Shown: piece by piece, positions 6,867 to 13,029 of the stretch
Layout of the letters: every line of letters begins with the position of its first letter
How positions within the stretch are numbered: the stretch's first letter is position 1
NCBI GenBank assembly: GCA_017624795.1
Contig: JAGAMJ010000085.1
Span: forward strand, 1 to 13,029
Origin: Clostridia bacterium
Lineage (GTDB): Bacteria > Bacillota > Clostridia > Oscillospirales > CAG-272
DNA: 13,029 nucleotides
Reading direction: 5' to 3'
Made by a program: the position numbers and the translations under genes
Notes under the pieces: generated by a model
The model's input: only the letters and a program-made list of their open reading frames with translations
What the model was told of the DNA's origin: nothing
Databases searched by the model: none

Positions 6867-6910
6867 AAAAGCCGCTTTGCTATCCCAAAAATGATAGTGA
6901 AGCGGCTTTT
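6867..6910. terminator. bidirectional hairpin terminator downstream of the lipid kinase
   Basis: A long stem: AAAAGCCGCTT (6867-6877) pairs with AAGCGGCTTTT (6900-6910), and inside it CTATC (6880-6884) pairs with GATAG (6893-6897) across a small internal mismatch. On the plus strand it ends in four T; on the minus strand the tail is six T then ATTTG, which is stronger. It lies about 80 nt after the lipid kinase stop. The better minus-strand tail hints at a minus-strand transcript from the hairpin cluster to its right. Confidence 0.7.
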
Positions 6911-6916
6911 AAGGTA

Positions 6917-7012
6917 GAAATTCTTGCGAATTTCAATTTTATATATGTTTTTTAGGCGACGCTCTCGGCATTCGACGTACGTTTGTACGCCTATCATGCC
7001 GAGATCACGCCT
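6917..7012. other. stem-loop cluster, possible structured RNA or dispersed repeat
   Basis: First hairpin: GAAATTC (6917-6923) with GAATTTC (6928-6934), a perfect 7-bp stem that on the minus strand is capped by GCAA, a GNRA tetraloop. Second, a segmented hairpin: AGGCG (6954-6958) with CGCCT (7008-7012), TCTCGGCAT (6963-6971) with ATGCCGAGA (6996-7004), and CGTAC (6976-6980) with GTACG (6985-6989), separated by internal loops. With the adjacent terminator this gives consecutive stem-loops ending in a T-run on the minus strand. No gene is recognisable here. A small minus-strand RNA or an intergenic repeat unit are the two readings I consider likely. Confidence 0.4.
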
Positions 7013-7056
7013 TCTGCATCTGAATAACGCAGCCCCTTTCTTTTGAGCAAAGAACA

Positions 7057-7085
7057 TTGACATCAAGGGGTGCGCGTGGTATAAT
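7057..7085 (+). promoter_or_regulatory. perfect-consensus sigma-A promoter of the esterase-GH31 operon
   Basis: TTGACA (7057-7062), 17-nt spacer, TATAAT (7080-7085). The predicted start near 7092 leaves a leader of only about 17 nt, just enough for the ribosome binding site. No obvious operator overlaps it, so high basal expression is expected. Confidence 0.9.
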
Positions 7086-7108
7086 ACAAGAAAAAAAGAG
7101 GTGTCGGT

Positions 7109-7777
7109 ATGGAAGAACACACGCTTGACGGATTGCACTATCTCATTCGCTATCCAAGCGGATACGTGCGCGGGCAACGCTATCCCGTTTTGTTCTTTTT
7201 CCACGGCGCGGGAACGCGCGGCACTGATATCGGTAAACTGAAAAGCAACCCCTTCTTCATACACGTGGAGCAGGTGCAGCCCTTTCCCTTTGTCGTCATC
7301 GCGCCCCACTGCACCGAAAACACGTGGTTTGATCTGTTCGAGAAGCTGCAAGCACTGATCCGCACCGTCGCCGCCTCCGATTTTTGCGACAAAACGCGCA
7401 TTTACGCCATCGGCGCAAGCATGGGCGGCTACGCCACGTGGCAGCTCGGCATGAGCATGCCCGATCTGCTCGCCGCGATCGTTCCGATCTGTGGGGGCGG
7501 TATGTATTGGAACGCAGGACGCCTGAAAAACACACCCGTTTGGGCATTTCACGGGGAAAAAGACCCCGTTGTTTTGGTTGAGGAAACGAAAAAAATGGTC
7601 GCCGCCGTACAGAAAGCGGGCGGCAACGTCAAAATGACGCTCTATCCCGAAGCCGCGCACGACGCGTGGACCGAAACCTATCAAAACGGCGAGGTCTTTC
7701 GCTGGCTGCTTTCCCATCAGAAGGGCGGCACGTCAAACGAAAAGGACGCCTTTTCGGATACCAAAGCATACGGATAA
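7109..7777 (+). CDS. alpha/beta-hydrolase esterase (dienelactone hydrolase / PHB-depolymerase-like)
   Basis: A 222-residue cytoplasmic alpha/beta-hydrolase with no signal peptide. It shows HGAG (32-35) in the oxyanion-hole position, the nucleophile elbow GASMGG with Ser104, Asp152 in HGEKDPVV and His184 in EAAHDAW. This is a complete Ser-Asp-His triad at normal spacing. FFFHGAG, followed by IVPICGGG, resembles the small carboxylesterases and polyhydroxybutyrate-depolymerase-like esterases common in glycan-use loci, where they remove acetyl or feruloyl groups. The substrate is not determined by the sequence. The ATG has a GAGGTG site (7098-7103). It is the first gene of an operon: the GH31 gene begins 33 nt after its stop, with no terminator or promoter between. 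The coupling suggests the two enzymes act on the same imported oligosaccharide. Confidence 0.85.
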   Translation: MEEHTLDGLHYLIRYPSGYVRGQRYPVLFFFHGAGTRGTDIGKLKSNPFFIHVEQVQPFPFVVIAPHCTENTWFDLFEKLQALIRTVAASDFCDKTRIYAIGASMGGYATWQLGMSMPDLLAAIVPICGGGMYWNAGRLKNTPVWAFHGEKDPVVLVEETKKMVAAVQKAGGNVKMTLYPEAAHDAWTETYQNGEVFRWLLSHQKGGTSNEKDAFSDTKAYG

Positions 7778-7810
7778 TGAGCAAAAGGTAAGAAAAGGAG
7801 AGATACGTCT

Positions 7811-9808
7811 ATGCAATATTTTGAAAAAAGTGAGCAGGGACTTGTGTTTAGAGGCGGCGGTGAAACGCTGCTGATCTCGCCTTGGGGTGAAAACAGTCTG
7901 CGCGTGCGATCCCGTATTCTCGGCGAGATCGGTGAGATAGAGGGCGCGCTGCTTGCAGCCGAGAGAAGCGAGTGTGAGATCGTCATTGACGATCGGCATG
8001 CCTCGATCCGAAACGGCAAGATCTGCGCGGAGCTGACCGCCAAAAAATGGGACTTTGGCGTGCATATCGTCTTCAAAAACAGCGACGGCAAGACGCTGCT
8101 GCAAGAGATCACCAGCTGCGGCGCGCAGCACAGACGCGCGCGGCAGTTCAAGCCCTTGCACGGTGACACCTTCCGCCTGAAAGCCAGCTTTGTGCCCGAG
8201 GCGGGCGAAAAGCTCTATGGCATGGGACAGTACCAGCAGGAGATCATGGATCTGAAAGGGTGCTCGTTGGAGCTCGCCCAGCGCAATTCGCAGGCGTGCG
8301 TTCCCTTTTACGTGTCAAGCATCGGCTACGGCTTTCTTTGGAACAACCCCGCCGTCGGTGAGGTGCATTTCGGCAAAAACGAAACCTGGTGGGTGGCAGA
8401 GGTCACAAAGCAGCTGGACTATTGGATCACCGCGGGGGACACGCCCGCCGAGATCGAGCGCGCCTACGCCACGGCAACGGGCAAAACGCCTATGATGCCC
8501 GAATACGGGCTTGGCTTCTGGCAATGCAAGCTCCGCTATTACAATCAGGAGCAGGTGCTTTCGATCGCAAGAGAATACAAAAAGCGCAATATCCCCTTAG
8601 ACGTGCTGGTGATCGACTTCTATCACTGGTTCAGATGCGGCGATTGGAAATTTGACGAGGAATTCTTCCCCAACCCCAAAGAGATGGTGCAGGAGCTGCA
8701 CGATATGGGGATCGAAACGATGGTTTCGTTCTGGCCGCTGGTGGACGAGCGCAGCGAAAACTACCGAGAGATGAAGCAGCTGGGGCTTCTTGTGAAGAAC
8801 AACGGCGGCATTGACGTGCAAAAAAGCTTCCATGGCAACAACGTGTTTATGGATCCCACCAACCCCCGCACGCGGCAATACGTGTGGGACAAGGTGAAAC
8901 AAAACTATGCCGAGCTTGGTATCCGCACGTTCTGGCTGGACGAGGCAGAGCCCTCCTTTGAAACCTACGATTTTGAGCAATACCGCTACCACGCGGGCGC
9001 AGTCGCCGAGATCGGCAACATCTACCCCAGAGAATACGCCCGCCTTTTTTACGAGGGACTGCGGGAAAGCGGACAGCAGGACGTCGTTTCCCTGATCCGC
9101 TGCGCGTTTGCGGGCAGCCAGCGCTACGGCGCTTTGGTGTGGTCGGGCGACATTCACTCAACCTTTGAAGATTTCCGCCGTCAGATCTGCGCGGGGCTTC
9201 ATATGGGGCTTGCGGGCATTCCGTGGTGGACGACCGACATCGGCGGCTTTGCAGGCGGCTATCCCGACGACCCCTCGTTCAGAGAATTGCTGGTACGTTG
9301 GTTCCAATTCGGCACCTTCTGCCCCGTGATGCGTCTGCACGGCGAGAGAAGGCCCTTTATGCCCATTGTCAACAAGGCGGGCGAGAGCCGTCAGCACACG
9401 GGCGCGGACAACGAGGTTTGGAGCTTTGGCGAGGACAACTATCCCATTCTTGTCAAGTTCATCAAGATCCGTGAGCTGATGCGCGATTACACGCGCAGCT
9501 TGATGGCAGCCGCGCACGAAATGGGCGATCCCGTGATCCGTACGCTGTTTTACGAGTTTCCAAAGGACAGGGACTGCTGGGATATCCCCGATCAGTTCAT
9601 GTTCGGTCCCGATATTCTTGTCGCGCCCGTTTGTCACGAGGGCGCGCGAAGCCGCACGGTCTATCTGCCGCACGGCGCCGACTGGACGCACGCGGGCACG
9701 GGCAAGGTCTTGGCGGGCGGCAGCTCCTATGAGATCGACGCGCCCATGGATACTATGCCGATCTTCCTGCGTGACGGAAAGCAGGACTATCTGATCGGAA
9801 AAGTCTGA
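7811..9808 (+). CDS. glycoside hydrolase family 31, alpha-xylosidase-like
   Basis: A 665-residue retaining alpha-glycosidase of GH31. The N-terminal beta-sandwich covers roughly residues 1-210, the (beta/alpha)8 barrel about 230-560, and the C-terminal beta domain the remainder. The nucleophile is Asp377 in FWLDEAEP and the acid/base Asp447 in VWSGDIHSTF; both motifs are intact. The segment VIDFYHWFRCGDWKFD, followed by FFPNPKEMV, is of the kind found in alpha-xylosidases of the YicI/XylS type, as is the DEAEP rather than a DMNEP nucleophile loop. PWWTTDIGGF and RLHGERRP are further GH31 signatures. There is no signal peptide, so it should act in the cytoplasm on oligosaccharides already imported, plausibly xyloglucan fragments (isoprimeverose-type alpha-xylosyl units). 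An AAGGAG site precedes the ATG by 10 nt. It is second in an operon with the esterase. GH31 is certain; xylosidase rather than glucosidase specificity is inference. Confidence 0.92.
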   Translation: MQYFEKSEQGLVFRGGGETLLISPWGENSLRVRSRILGEIGEIEGALLAAERSECEIVIDDRHASIRNGKICAELTAKKWDFGVHIVFKNSDGKTLLQEITSCGAQHRRARQFKPLHGDTFRLKASFVPEAGEKLYGMGQYQQEIMDLKGCSLELAQRNSQACVPFYVSSIGYGFLWNNPAVGEVHFGKNETWWVAEVTKQLDYWITAGDTPAEIERAYATATGKTPMMPEYGLGFWQCKLRYYNQEQVLSIAREYKKRNIPLDVLVIDFYHWFRCGDWKFDEEFFPNPKEMVQELHDMGIETMVSFWPLVDERSENYREMKQLGLLVKNNGGIDVQKSFHGNNVFMDPTNPRTRQYVWDKVKQNYAELGIRTFWLDEAEPSFETYDFEQYRYHAGAVAEIGNIYPREYARLFYEGLRESGQQDVVSLIRCAFAGSQRYGALVWSGDIHSTFEDFRRQICAGLHMGLAGIPWWTTDIGGFAGGYPDDPSFRELLVRWFQFGTFCPVMRLHGERRPFMPIVNKAGESRQHTGADNEVWSFGEDNYPILVKFIKIRELMRDYTRSLMAAAHEMGDPVIRTLFYEFPKDRDCWDIPDQFMFGPDILVAPVCHEGARSRTVYLPHGADWTHAGTGKVLAGGSSYEIDAPMDTMPIFLRDGKQDYLIGKV

Positions 9809-9826
9809 TCGCCTATCAAAAAATTC

Positions 9827-9856
9827 TTGACAGTAACGGAACGTGTATGTTAAAAT
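9827..9856 (+). promoter_or_regulatory. promoter of the phosphoribosyltransferase-like gene
   Basis: TTGACA (9827-9832), 18-nt spacer, TAAAAT (9851-9856) with a TGn extended -10 element. It begins 19 nt after the GH31 stop; no terminator separates them, so read-through from the operon may add expression. Confidence 0.8.
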
Positions 9857-9876
9857 AAAGAAAAAGGGGTGTTTTT

Positions 9877-10518
9877 ATGCCAACCGATAAGACCTATAAG
9901 ATGAGATCCAAACGCAACGGCCTTGTGCTGCGCCTTTCCAAGGGGCATTTTGCCACCAGCCACAGCCACATCAACTACTATATCGACGTCACCGTCCCCA
10001 AATCCCGCCTTTCCGAGGCGTCCGCCATCGCAAAGGAGCTGGTTTCCTATTATAACCTCAGCACCGTGGTGGATACCATTCTGTGTCTGGACGGCACCGA
10101 GGTGATCGGCACCTGCCTTGCCCACGAGCTGACCGAGGGACACTACCTCAATATGAACGCGCACCAGACCATCTACGTCGTCACACCCGAGCATACCTCG
10201 GGCAGTCAGCTCATCTTCCGCGACAACACCGTGCCCATGATCAAGGGTAAGCACGTGCTGATCCTTGCCGCATCGGTGACCACGGGCTACACGGCGCAAG
10301 CCGCCGTTGAGGCGATCAATTATTACAGCGGTCACCCCGTTGGCATTTGCGCCATTTTCGCCACCACCAACACCTGTGCGGGGCAAACGGTACGCGCCGC
10401 ATTCGACTTAAACGACCTGTCCGACTATCAAAGCGCACCCTCGCACGAGTGTCCGCTTTGCAAGCAGGGCGTCAAGCTAGACGCGCTGATCAACGGCTTC
10501 GGGTATTCCAAGCTGTAA
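9877..10518 (+). CDS. orotate phosphoribosyltransferase-like protein with altered PRPP loop
   Basis: A 213-residue type I phosphoribosyltransferase-fold protein. Residues 126-139 (HVLILAASVTTGYT) occupy the place of the PRPP-binding loop, normally VLLVDDVxTTGxT. TTG is kept, but the paired acidic residues are replaced by Ala-Ala (131-132). The C-terminus carries a CPLCKQG pair of cysteines (192, 195) and ends in NGFGYSKL. True PyrE proteins are of similar length, but I would not call this pyrE: the acidic pair that contacts the ribose hydroxyls is missing and no pyrimidine gene is nearby. It may act on another substrate, be a salvage enzyme of low activity, or be a ligand-binding regulator. 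The ATG follows AAGGGG by 7 nt. It has its own promoter and a shared terminator with the convergent transporter gene. Confidence 0.75.
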   Translation: MPTDKTYKMRSKRNGLVLRLSKGHFATSHSHINYYIDVTVPKSRLSEASAIAKELVSYYNLSTVVDTILCLDGTEVIGTCLAHELTEGHYLNMNAHQTIYVVTPEHTSGSQLIFRDNTVPMIKGKHVLILAASVTTGYTAQAAVEAINYYSGHPVGICAIFATTNTCAGQTVRAAFDLNDLSDYQSAPSHECPLCKQGVKLDALINGFGYSKL

Positions 10519-10520
10519 TC

Positions 10521-10557
10521 AAAAAAGGCAGAGAACATGACGTTCTCTGCCTTTTTT
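10521..10557. terminator. bidirectional terminator between convergent genes
   Basis: A perfect 16-bp inverted repeat: arms 10521-10536 and 10542-10557, GGCAGAGAAC core, 5-nt loop, A6 on one side and T7 on the other. It is an intrinsic terminator in both directions, starting 3 nt after the stop of the plus-strand gene. The TAA of the minus-strand transporter (10559-10557) falls partly in the arm, so both genes end in one compact element. Confidence 0.93.
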
Positions 10558-12305
10558 TATACAAGCCCAAAATATTTTTGCGAGTATTCCGCATATTTTT
10601 CTCTGTAAAATTCGCTCTCGCCGCGCACGCGGTTCAGCGATTCGTGCAGATTCAGCGTGTTTTGAGAAAGATCTATCACGCAGCCCGCGATATTCGAACA
10701 ATGGTCCGAAACACGCTCCATATTGGTGATCAGATCGTTCCACACAAACCCGACCTCGATACCGCAATCGCCCTTACGCAGCCGTTCAATGTGACGTGTG
10801 CGCAAAAGCTCCTTCATCCTGTCGATCACCTGCTCCAAGGGCTCGACGCAATTCGCAACGCCGATATCGTTTTCCGTAAAGGACGCAAAAGCAAGCGAAA
10901 CGATCTCTAACGTCGCATCACAAAGCATCTTCATTTCCTTTTGCGCGTCGGCGGAGAAGGCGATCTCTTTTTCCCGCAGCTCCTCGGCGGATTCCAGAAT
11001 GTTCACGGCGTGGTCGCTGATGCGTTCCAGATCGCCGATGGCTTTCAGCAGCACCGAAGCCTGCATACCTTCCCTTTCGTTCAAGGGACGTGAGCTGAGC
11101 TTCACAAGATAGCTGCCGATGACGTCCTCAAAATGGTCTGTCCTTTCCTCGGCATCTCGCACCAGCTGCGCCTTATCCGCGTCATATGCGCCAAGGCAGG
11201 CAACGCTTGCCCGCAACGATTCGGTGGCGATCCTTGCCATATCAAGTGTCAGCGCGCGACTTCTTTCCAAAGCGACGGCGGGCGTTGCCAGCAAGCGCTC
11301 GTCAAGCTCCGAGGTCTGCTCGGCATGCTTGTCGTTGGGAATAAAGGTATAAGCAAGCTTTTCCAAAAGCCCGGACATCGGAAACAGTAGTATCATACAC
11401 GCGAGATTGAACAGCGAATGCGCGGTGGCGATACCCGTAAGGGACGCCGCCTCGTTAAACAAAGCGGGTGCAAAAATTGCGTTCACAATGCTGAAAACGC
11501 AAAGCCACACCACCGTGCCGATCACGTTAAAGGACAGATGCACAAGCGAAGCGCGCTTGGCGCTTTTGTTCGTGCCAAACGACGCAAGCAGTGCCGTTAC
11601 ACAGGTTCCGATGTTCTGCCCCATAATGATCGGTATCGCAGCACCGTACGAAACGGCACCCGTCACCGCAAGCGCTTGCAAAATACCGACCGATGCCGAG
11701 CTGGACTGGATCACAGCCGTCAGCAAAGCGCCCGCCAGCACGCCAAGCAGTGGATTCTTGAACAGCAAAAACAGCTCCCTGAATTGCGGCACCTGTGAAA
11801 GCCCCTCTACCGCGCCCGTCATCGTGTCCATGCCAAACATCAAAACGGCAAAGCCAAGCAAGATGGCTCCGATCTCTTTTTTCTTTTTGCTTTTCGAAAA
11901 CATATAAAAGCCAAGCCCCACAAGGGCAAGGACCGGCGTGAACGAGGTCGGCTTCAAAAGCCGTATCACAATATTATCCCCCGATATACCGCTTAAACTG
12001 AGGATCCATGCAGTCACGGTCGTACCGATGTTGGCACCCATAATGACGTGGATCGCCTGCTTTAAGCTCATAAGCCCCGAGTTGACAAAGCCCACGACCA
12101 TAACAGTCGTCGCCGACGAGGATTGAATGACCGCCGTCACGCCAAGGCCCGTCAGCAGCCCCGCCATCTTTCCCGTGGTCAATTTCCCCAGCATCAGTTC
12201 AAGCTTTCCGCCGGCGCTGCGTTCCAGAGCTTGTCCCATCACATTCATGCCGTAAAGGAACAGACAAAGTCCGCCGATCAAGGTCAATACATCAAACAGA
12301 TCCAT
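10557..12305 (-). CDS. Na/Pi cotransporter family protein with PhoU domain
   Basis: A 582-residue membrane protein for sodium-dependent phosphate (or anion) uptake. Two Na/Pi-cotransporter repeats are evident. The first (about 5-140) carries VIQSSSATT (59-67) and MGANIGTT (89-96); the second (about 150-310) carries VIQSSSAS (198-205) and MGQNIGTC (228-235). These duplicated QSSS helices form the transport core of the NptA/SLC34-like fold. From about residue 345 to 560 the protein is helical and charged, matching a PhoU-like domain (for example LNEREGMQASVLLKAIGDLE), which presumably gates transport in response to phosphate status. The start ATG (12305) has an AAAGGAGG site. It is preceded by a strong promoter and ends in a terminator shared with the converging gene. 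No pst or pho genes are visible. The substrate is by family only. Confidence 0.93.
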   Translation of the reverse strand: MDLFDVLTLIGGLCLFLYGMNVMGQALERSAGGKLELMLGKLTTGKMAGLLTGLGVTAVIQSSSATTVMVVGFVNSGLMSLKQAIHVIMGANIGTTVTAWILSLSGISGDNIVIRLLKPTSFTPVLALVGLGFYMFSKSKKKKEIGAILLGFAVLMFGMDTMTGAVEGLSQVPQFRELFLLFKNPLLGVLAGALLTAVIQSSSASVGILQALAVTGAVSYGAAIPIIMGQNIGTCVTALLASFGTNKSAKRASLVHLSFNVIGTVVWLCVFSIVNAIFAPALFNEAASLTGIATAHSLFNLACMILLFPMSGLLEKLAYTFIPNDKHAEQTSELDERLLATPAVALERSRALTLDMARIATESLRASVACLGAYDADKAQLVRDAEERTDHFEDVIGSYLVKLSSRPLNEREGMQASVLLKAIGDLERISDHAVNILESAEELREKEIAFSADAQKEMKMLCDATLEIVSLAFASFTENDIGVANCVEPLEQVIDRMKELLRTRHIERLRKGDCGIEVGFVWNDLITNMERVSDHCSNIAGCVIDLSQNTLNLHESLNRVRGESEFYREKYAEYSQKYFGLV

Positions 12306-12364
12306 TAAAACGCCTCCTTTGTTTTGCTCTTATCACACGCATCATCACATTAACGTCTATGATT

Positions 12365-12394
12365 ATTATATCACTGAAAGCGTGATCCTGTCAA
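12365..12394 (-). promoter_or_regulatory. promoter of the Na/Pi cotransporter gene with a dyad in the spacer
   Basis: Minus-strand -35 TTGACA (12394-12389), 18-nt spacer, TATAAT (12370-12365) with an extended TGA before it. In the spacer is a dyad, ATCAC (12370-12374) and GTGAT (12382-12386) around 7 nt, placed where a bound repressor would block polymerase. The leader is about 50 nt. Confidence 0.85.
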
Positions 12395-12439
12395 TCCCGC
12401 AAAACATTTTTGGAAAGCTTTGATCGGCGCTGAAACGTA

Positions 12440-12724
12440 TCAACCCCCCTCGTTTGGCTCAATGTCCCAAACGTCCTTCAAAAACGGAGCCCATACCCCA
12501 AAAGAGAGAAGTCCGATCATCAGGTCCTCAACGATCATGCCAAAGACCTCGCCGCCCGAAACCTTACGCTTCACGGTGCTAGCCGGGCGTCTGCCCGAGC
12601 CAAGCGTGTCGTCCTCGTATTCCCACTCCACGGCGACCTCCTCATAGCCGCGCAGTGCCGTGGGGATATCGTGAAAAATGAGATGCCCCGGCGCCCACAC
12701 CGCCCACTTGCCTACGGCAAGCAC
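12440..12724 (-). CDS. hypothetical small protein, start uncertain, possibly truncated
   Basis: An open frame of up to 94 residues that I do not recognise. The C-terminal half has one hydrophobic, membrane-like segment (VFGMIVEDLMIGLLSFGVWAPFL) and an acidic tail (DVWDIEPNEGG). The middle is acidic then basic (WEYEDDTLGSGRR, STVKRKV). The longest form starts at a GTG at 12724 with no ribosome binding site, and an in-frame stop lies two codons upstream. A better translational start is the GTG at 12631, which has AGGAGG (12642-12637) at 5-nt spacing and would give 63 residues. Codon use upstream of that GTG still looks coding, so the frame may be the tail of a longer gene whose 5' end was lost at the hairpin array beginning at 12707. 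No terminator follows, and the Na/Pi promoter starts 46 nt downstream. Confidence 0.4.
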   Translation of the reverse strand: MLAVGKWAVWAPGHLIFHDIPTALRGYEEVAVEWEYEDDTLGSGRRPASTVKRKVSGGEVFGMIVEDLMIGLLSFGVWAPFLKDVWDIEPNEGG

Positions 12725-12999
12725 CGCTTACTGACGTAAGCGTGTGAGGCATAGTTGCTCTACCGGAACAACCCTACGGGTTGTTCATTGAGCATAAAGG
12801 TGCGCGAGAAAGTCTTAAATCGCGACATCATGACGCGCCGTTGGCGCTATTAAACCATATGGCTACGCCATACCGGCGTAGCCATATAGCAAGTTTGCCT
12901 TGTGGGGCATCGCCCCACATTTGCAAAGCAAATCGGCAAACGTTGCGCAGTCACCGCGGCTTCGCCGCTGTGACAGTCGCTCGCAGATGCCGTTGGCTC
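12707..12999. repeat. array of short perfect palindromes (hairpins), mostly with 3-nt loops
   Basis: Successive dyads, listed as left arm/right arm: CTTGCC/GGCAAG at 12707-12721 (loop TAC); CGCTTAC/GTAAGCG at 12725-12742 (loop TGAC); a 9-bp stem at 12766-12786 (loop TAC) inside an outer TGCTC/GAGCA pair (12756-12760, 12790-12794); GCGCC/GGCGC at 12835-12847 (loop GTT); a 13-bp stem at 12857-12887 (loop ATACC). Then a three-way junction at 12889-12946 holding TGTGGGGC/GCCCCACA (loop ATC) and ATTTGC/GCAAAT (loop AAA). Last come GTCAC-C-GCGGC/GCCGC-T-GTGAC at 12950-12974 (loop TTC, one mismatch) and a short GCC/GGC at 12989-12997 (loop GTT). The arms differ from one hairpin to the next, so this is not a copy repeat. 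No gene is supported in 12725-13029; the last 25 nt are A-rich. Confidence 0.75.
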
Positions 13000-13029
13000 A
13001 AACCCAAAAGAAGATAGCAAAAAGAAAAA

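Noticed and set aside
6824..7717. Long minus-strand frame across the esterase and the 6786-7108 intergenic region
   Set aside because: It is antisense to a gene with a complete catalytic triad, has no ribosome binding site at its inner ATGs (7063, 7057), and runs straight through stem-loops and a terminator.
9877..10518. Calling the PRTase-like gene pyrE
   Set aside because: The acidic pair of the PRPP motif is replaced by Ala-Ala and no pyrimidine pathway gene is adjacent.
12707..12999. CRISPR, REP/BIME or integron attC array
   Set aside because: There is no repeated unit or regular spacer as CRISPR needs, the arms are all different as REP would not be, and no attC-type conserved core (RYYYAAC / GTTRRRY) pairs or integrase were seen.
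12781..13017. Plus-strand 78-codon frame across the hairpin array
   Set aside because: No ribosome binding site, and its content follows from the palindromes; nothing protein-like in composition.

Overview
The window looks like a chromosomal segment of an anaerobic, fermentative Gram-positive bacterium, most likely an uncultured gut-type Clostridia (Bacillota). This rests on near-consensus sigma-A promoters (two have TTGACA plus TATAAT), strong AGGAGG-type ribosome binding sites, a pyruvate formate-lyase operon, a one-step meso-diaminopimelate dehydrogenase, a Na/Pi-PhoU fusion transporter and an orotate-PRTase-like protein of clostridial type. The taxonomic call is an inference from content. 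No rRNA, tRNA, transposase or CRISPR array was seen.

Layout. Positions 1-949 (minus) hold diaminopimelate dehydrogenase, cut by the window edge just before its C-terminus, with a good promoter. Next comes a 56-residue Arc-like ribbon-helix-helix regulator (1119-1289, minus) between a terminator and a set of inverted repeats that look like its operator. Positions 1413-4347 (minus) are the pflB-pflA operon, with 1 nt between the genes. It has a strong promoter, a leader with two tandem hairpins and a 7-1-7 palindrome of Fur/PerR type just upstream of the -35 box. An AEC-family permease (4616-5605, minus) is divergent from a diacylglycerol-kinase-family lipid kinase (5910-6785, plus), and the shared intergenic region carries interlocking inverted repeats. 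Positions 6786-7108 contain a terminator and a cluster of stem-loops.

A perfect-consensus promoter at 7057-7085 then drives a small alpha/beta-hydrolase esterase (7109-7777) and a cytoplasmic GH31 alpha-xylosidase-like glycosidase (7811-9808), which together look like a two-gene oligosaccharide-processing operon. A degenerate phosphoribosyltransferase-like gene (9877-10518, plus) with its own promoter converges on a Na/Pi cotransporter-PhoU fusion (10557-12305, minus) across a shared bidirectional terminator.

The right end (about 12440-13029) is the least ordinary part. A short hypothetical minus-strand reading frame with one membrane-like segment runs into a dense series of perfect or near-perfect short palindromes, most with 3-nt loops and all different in sequence, including one predicted three-way junction. 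This hairpin array is the strongest candidate for something undescribed.

Functionally, most of the window is ordinary fermentative metabolism (pyruvate cleavage to acetyl-CoA and formate), lysine/cell-wall precursor synthesis, lipid signalling or recycling, phosphate uptake and plant-oligosaccharide use.
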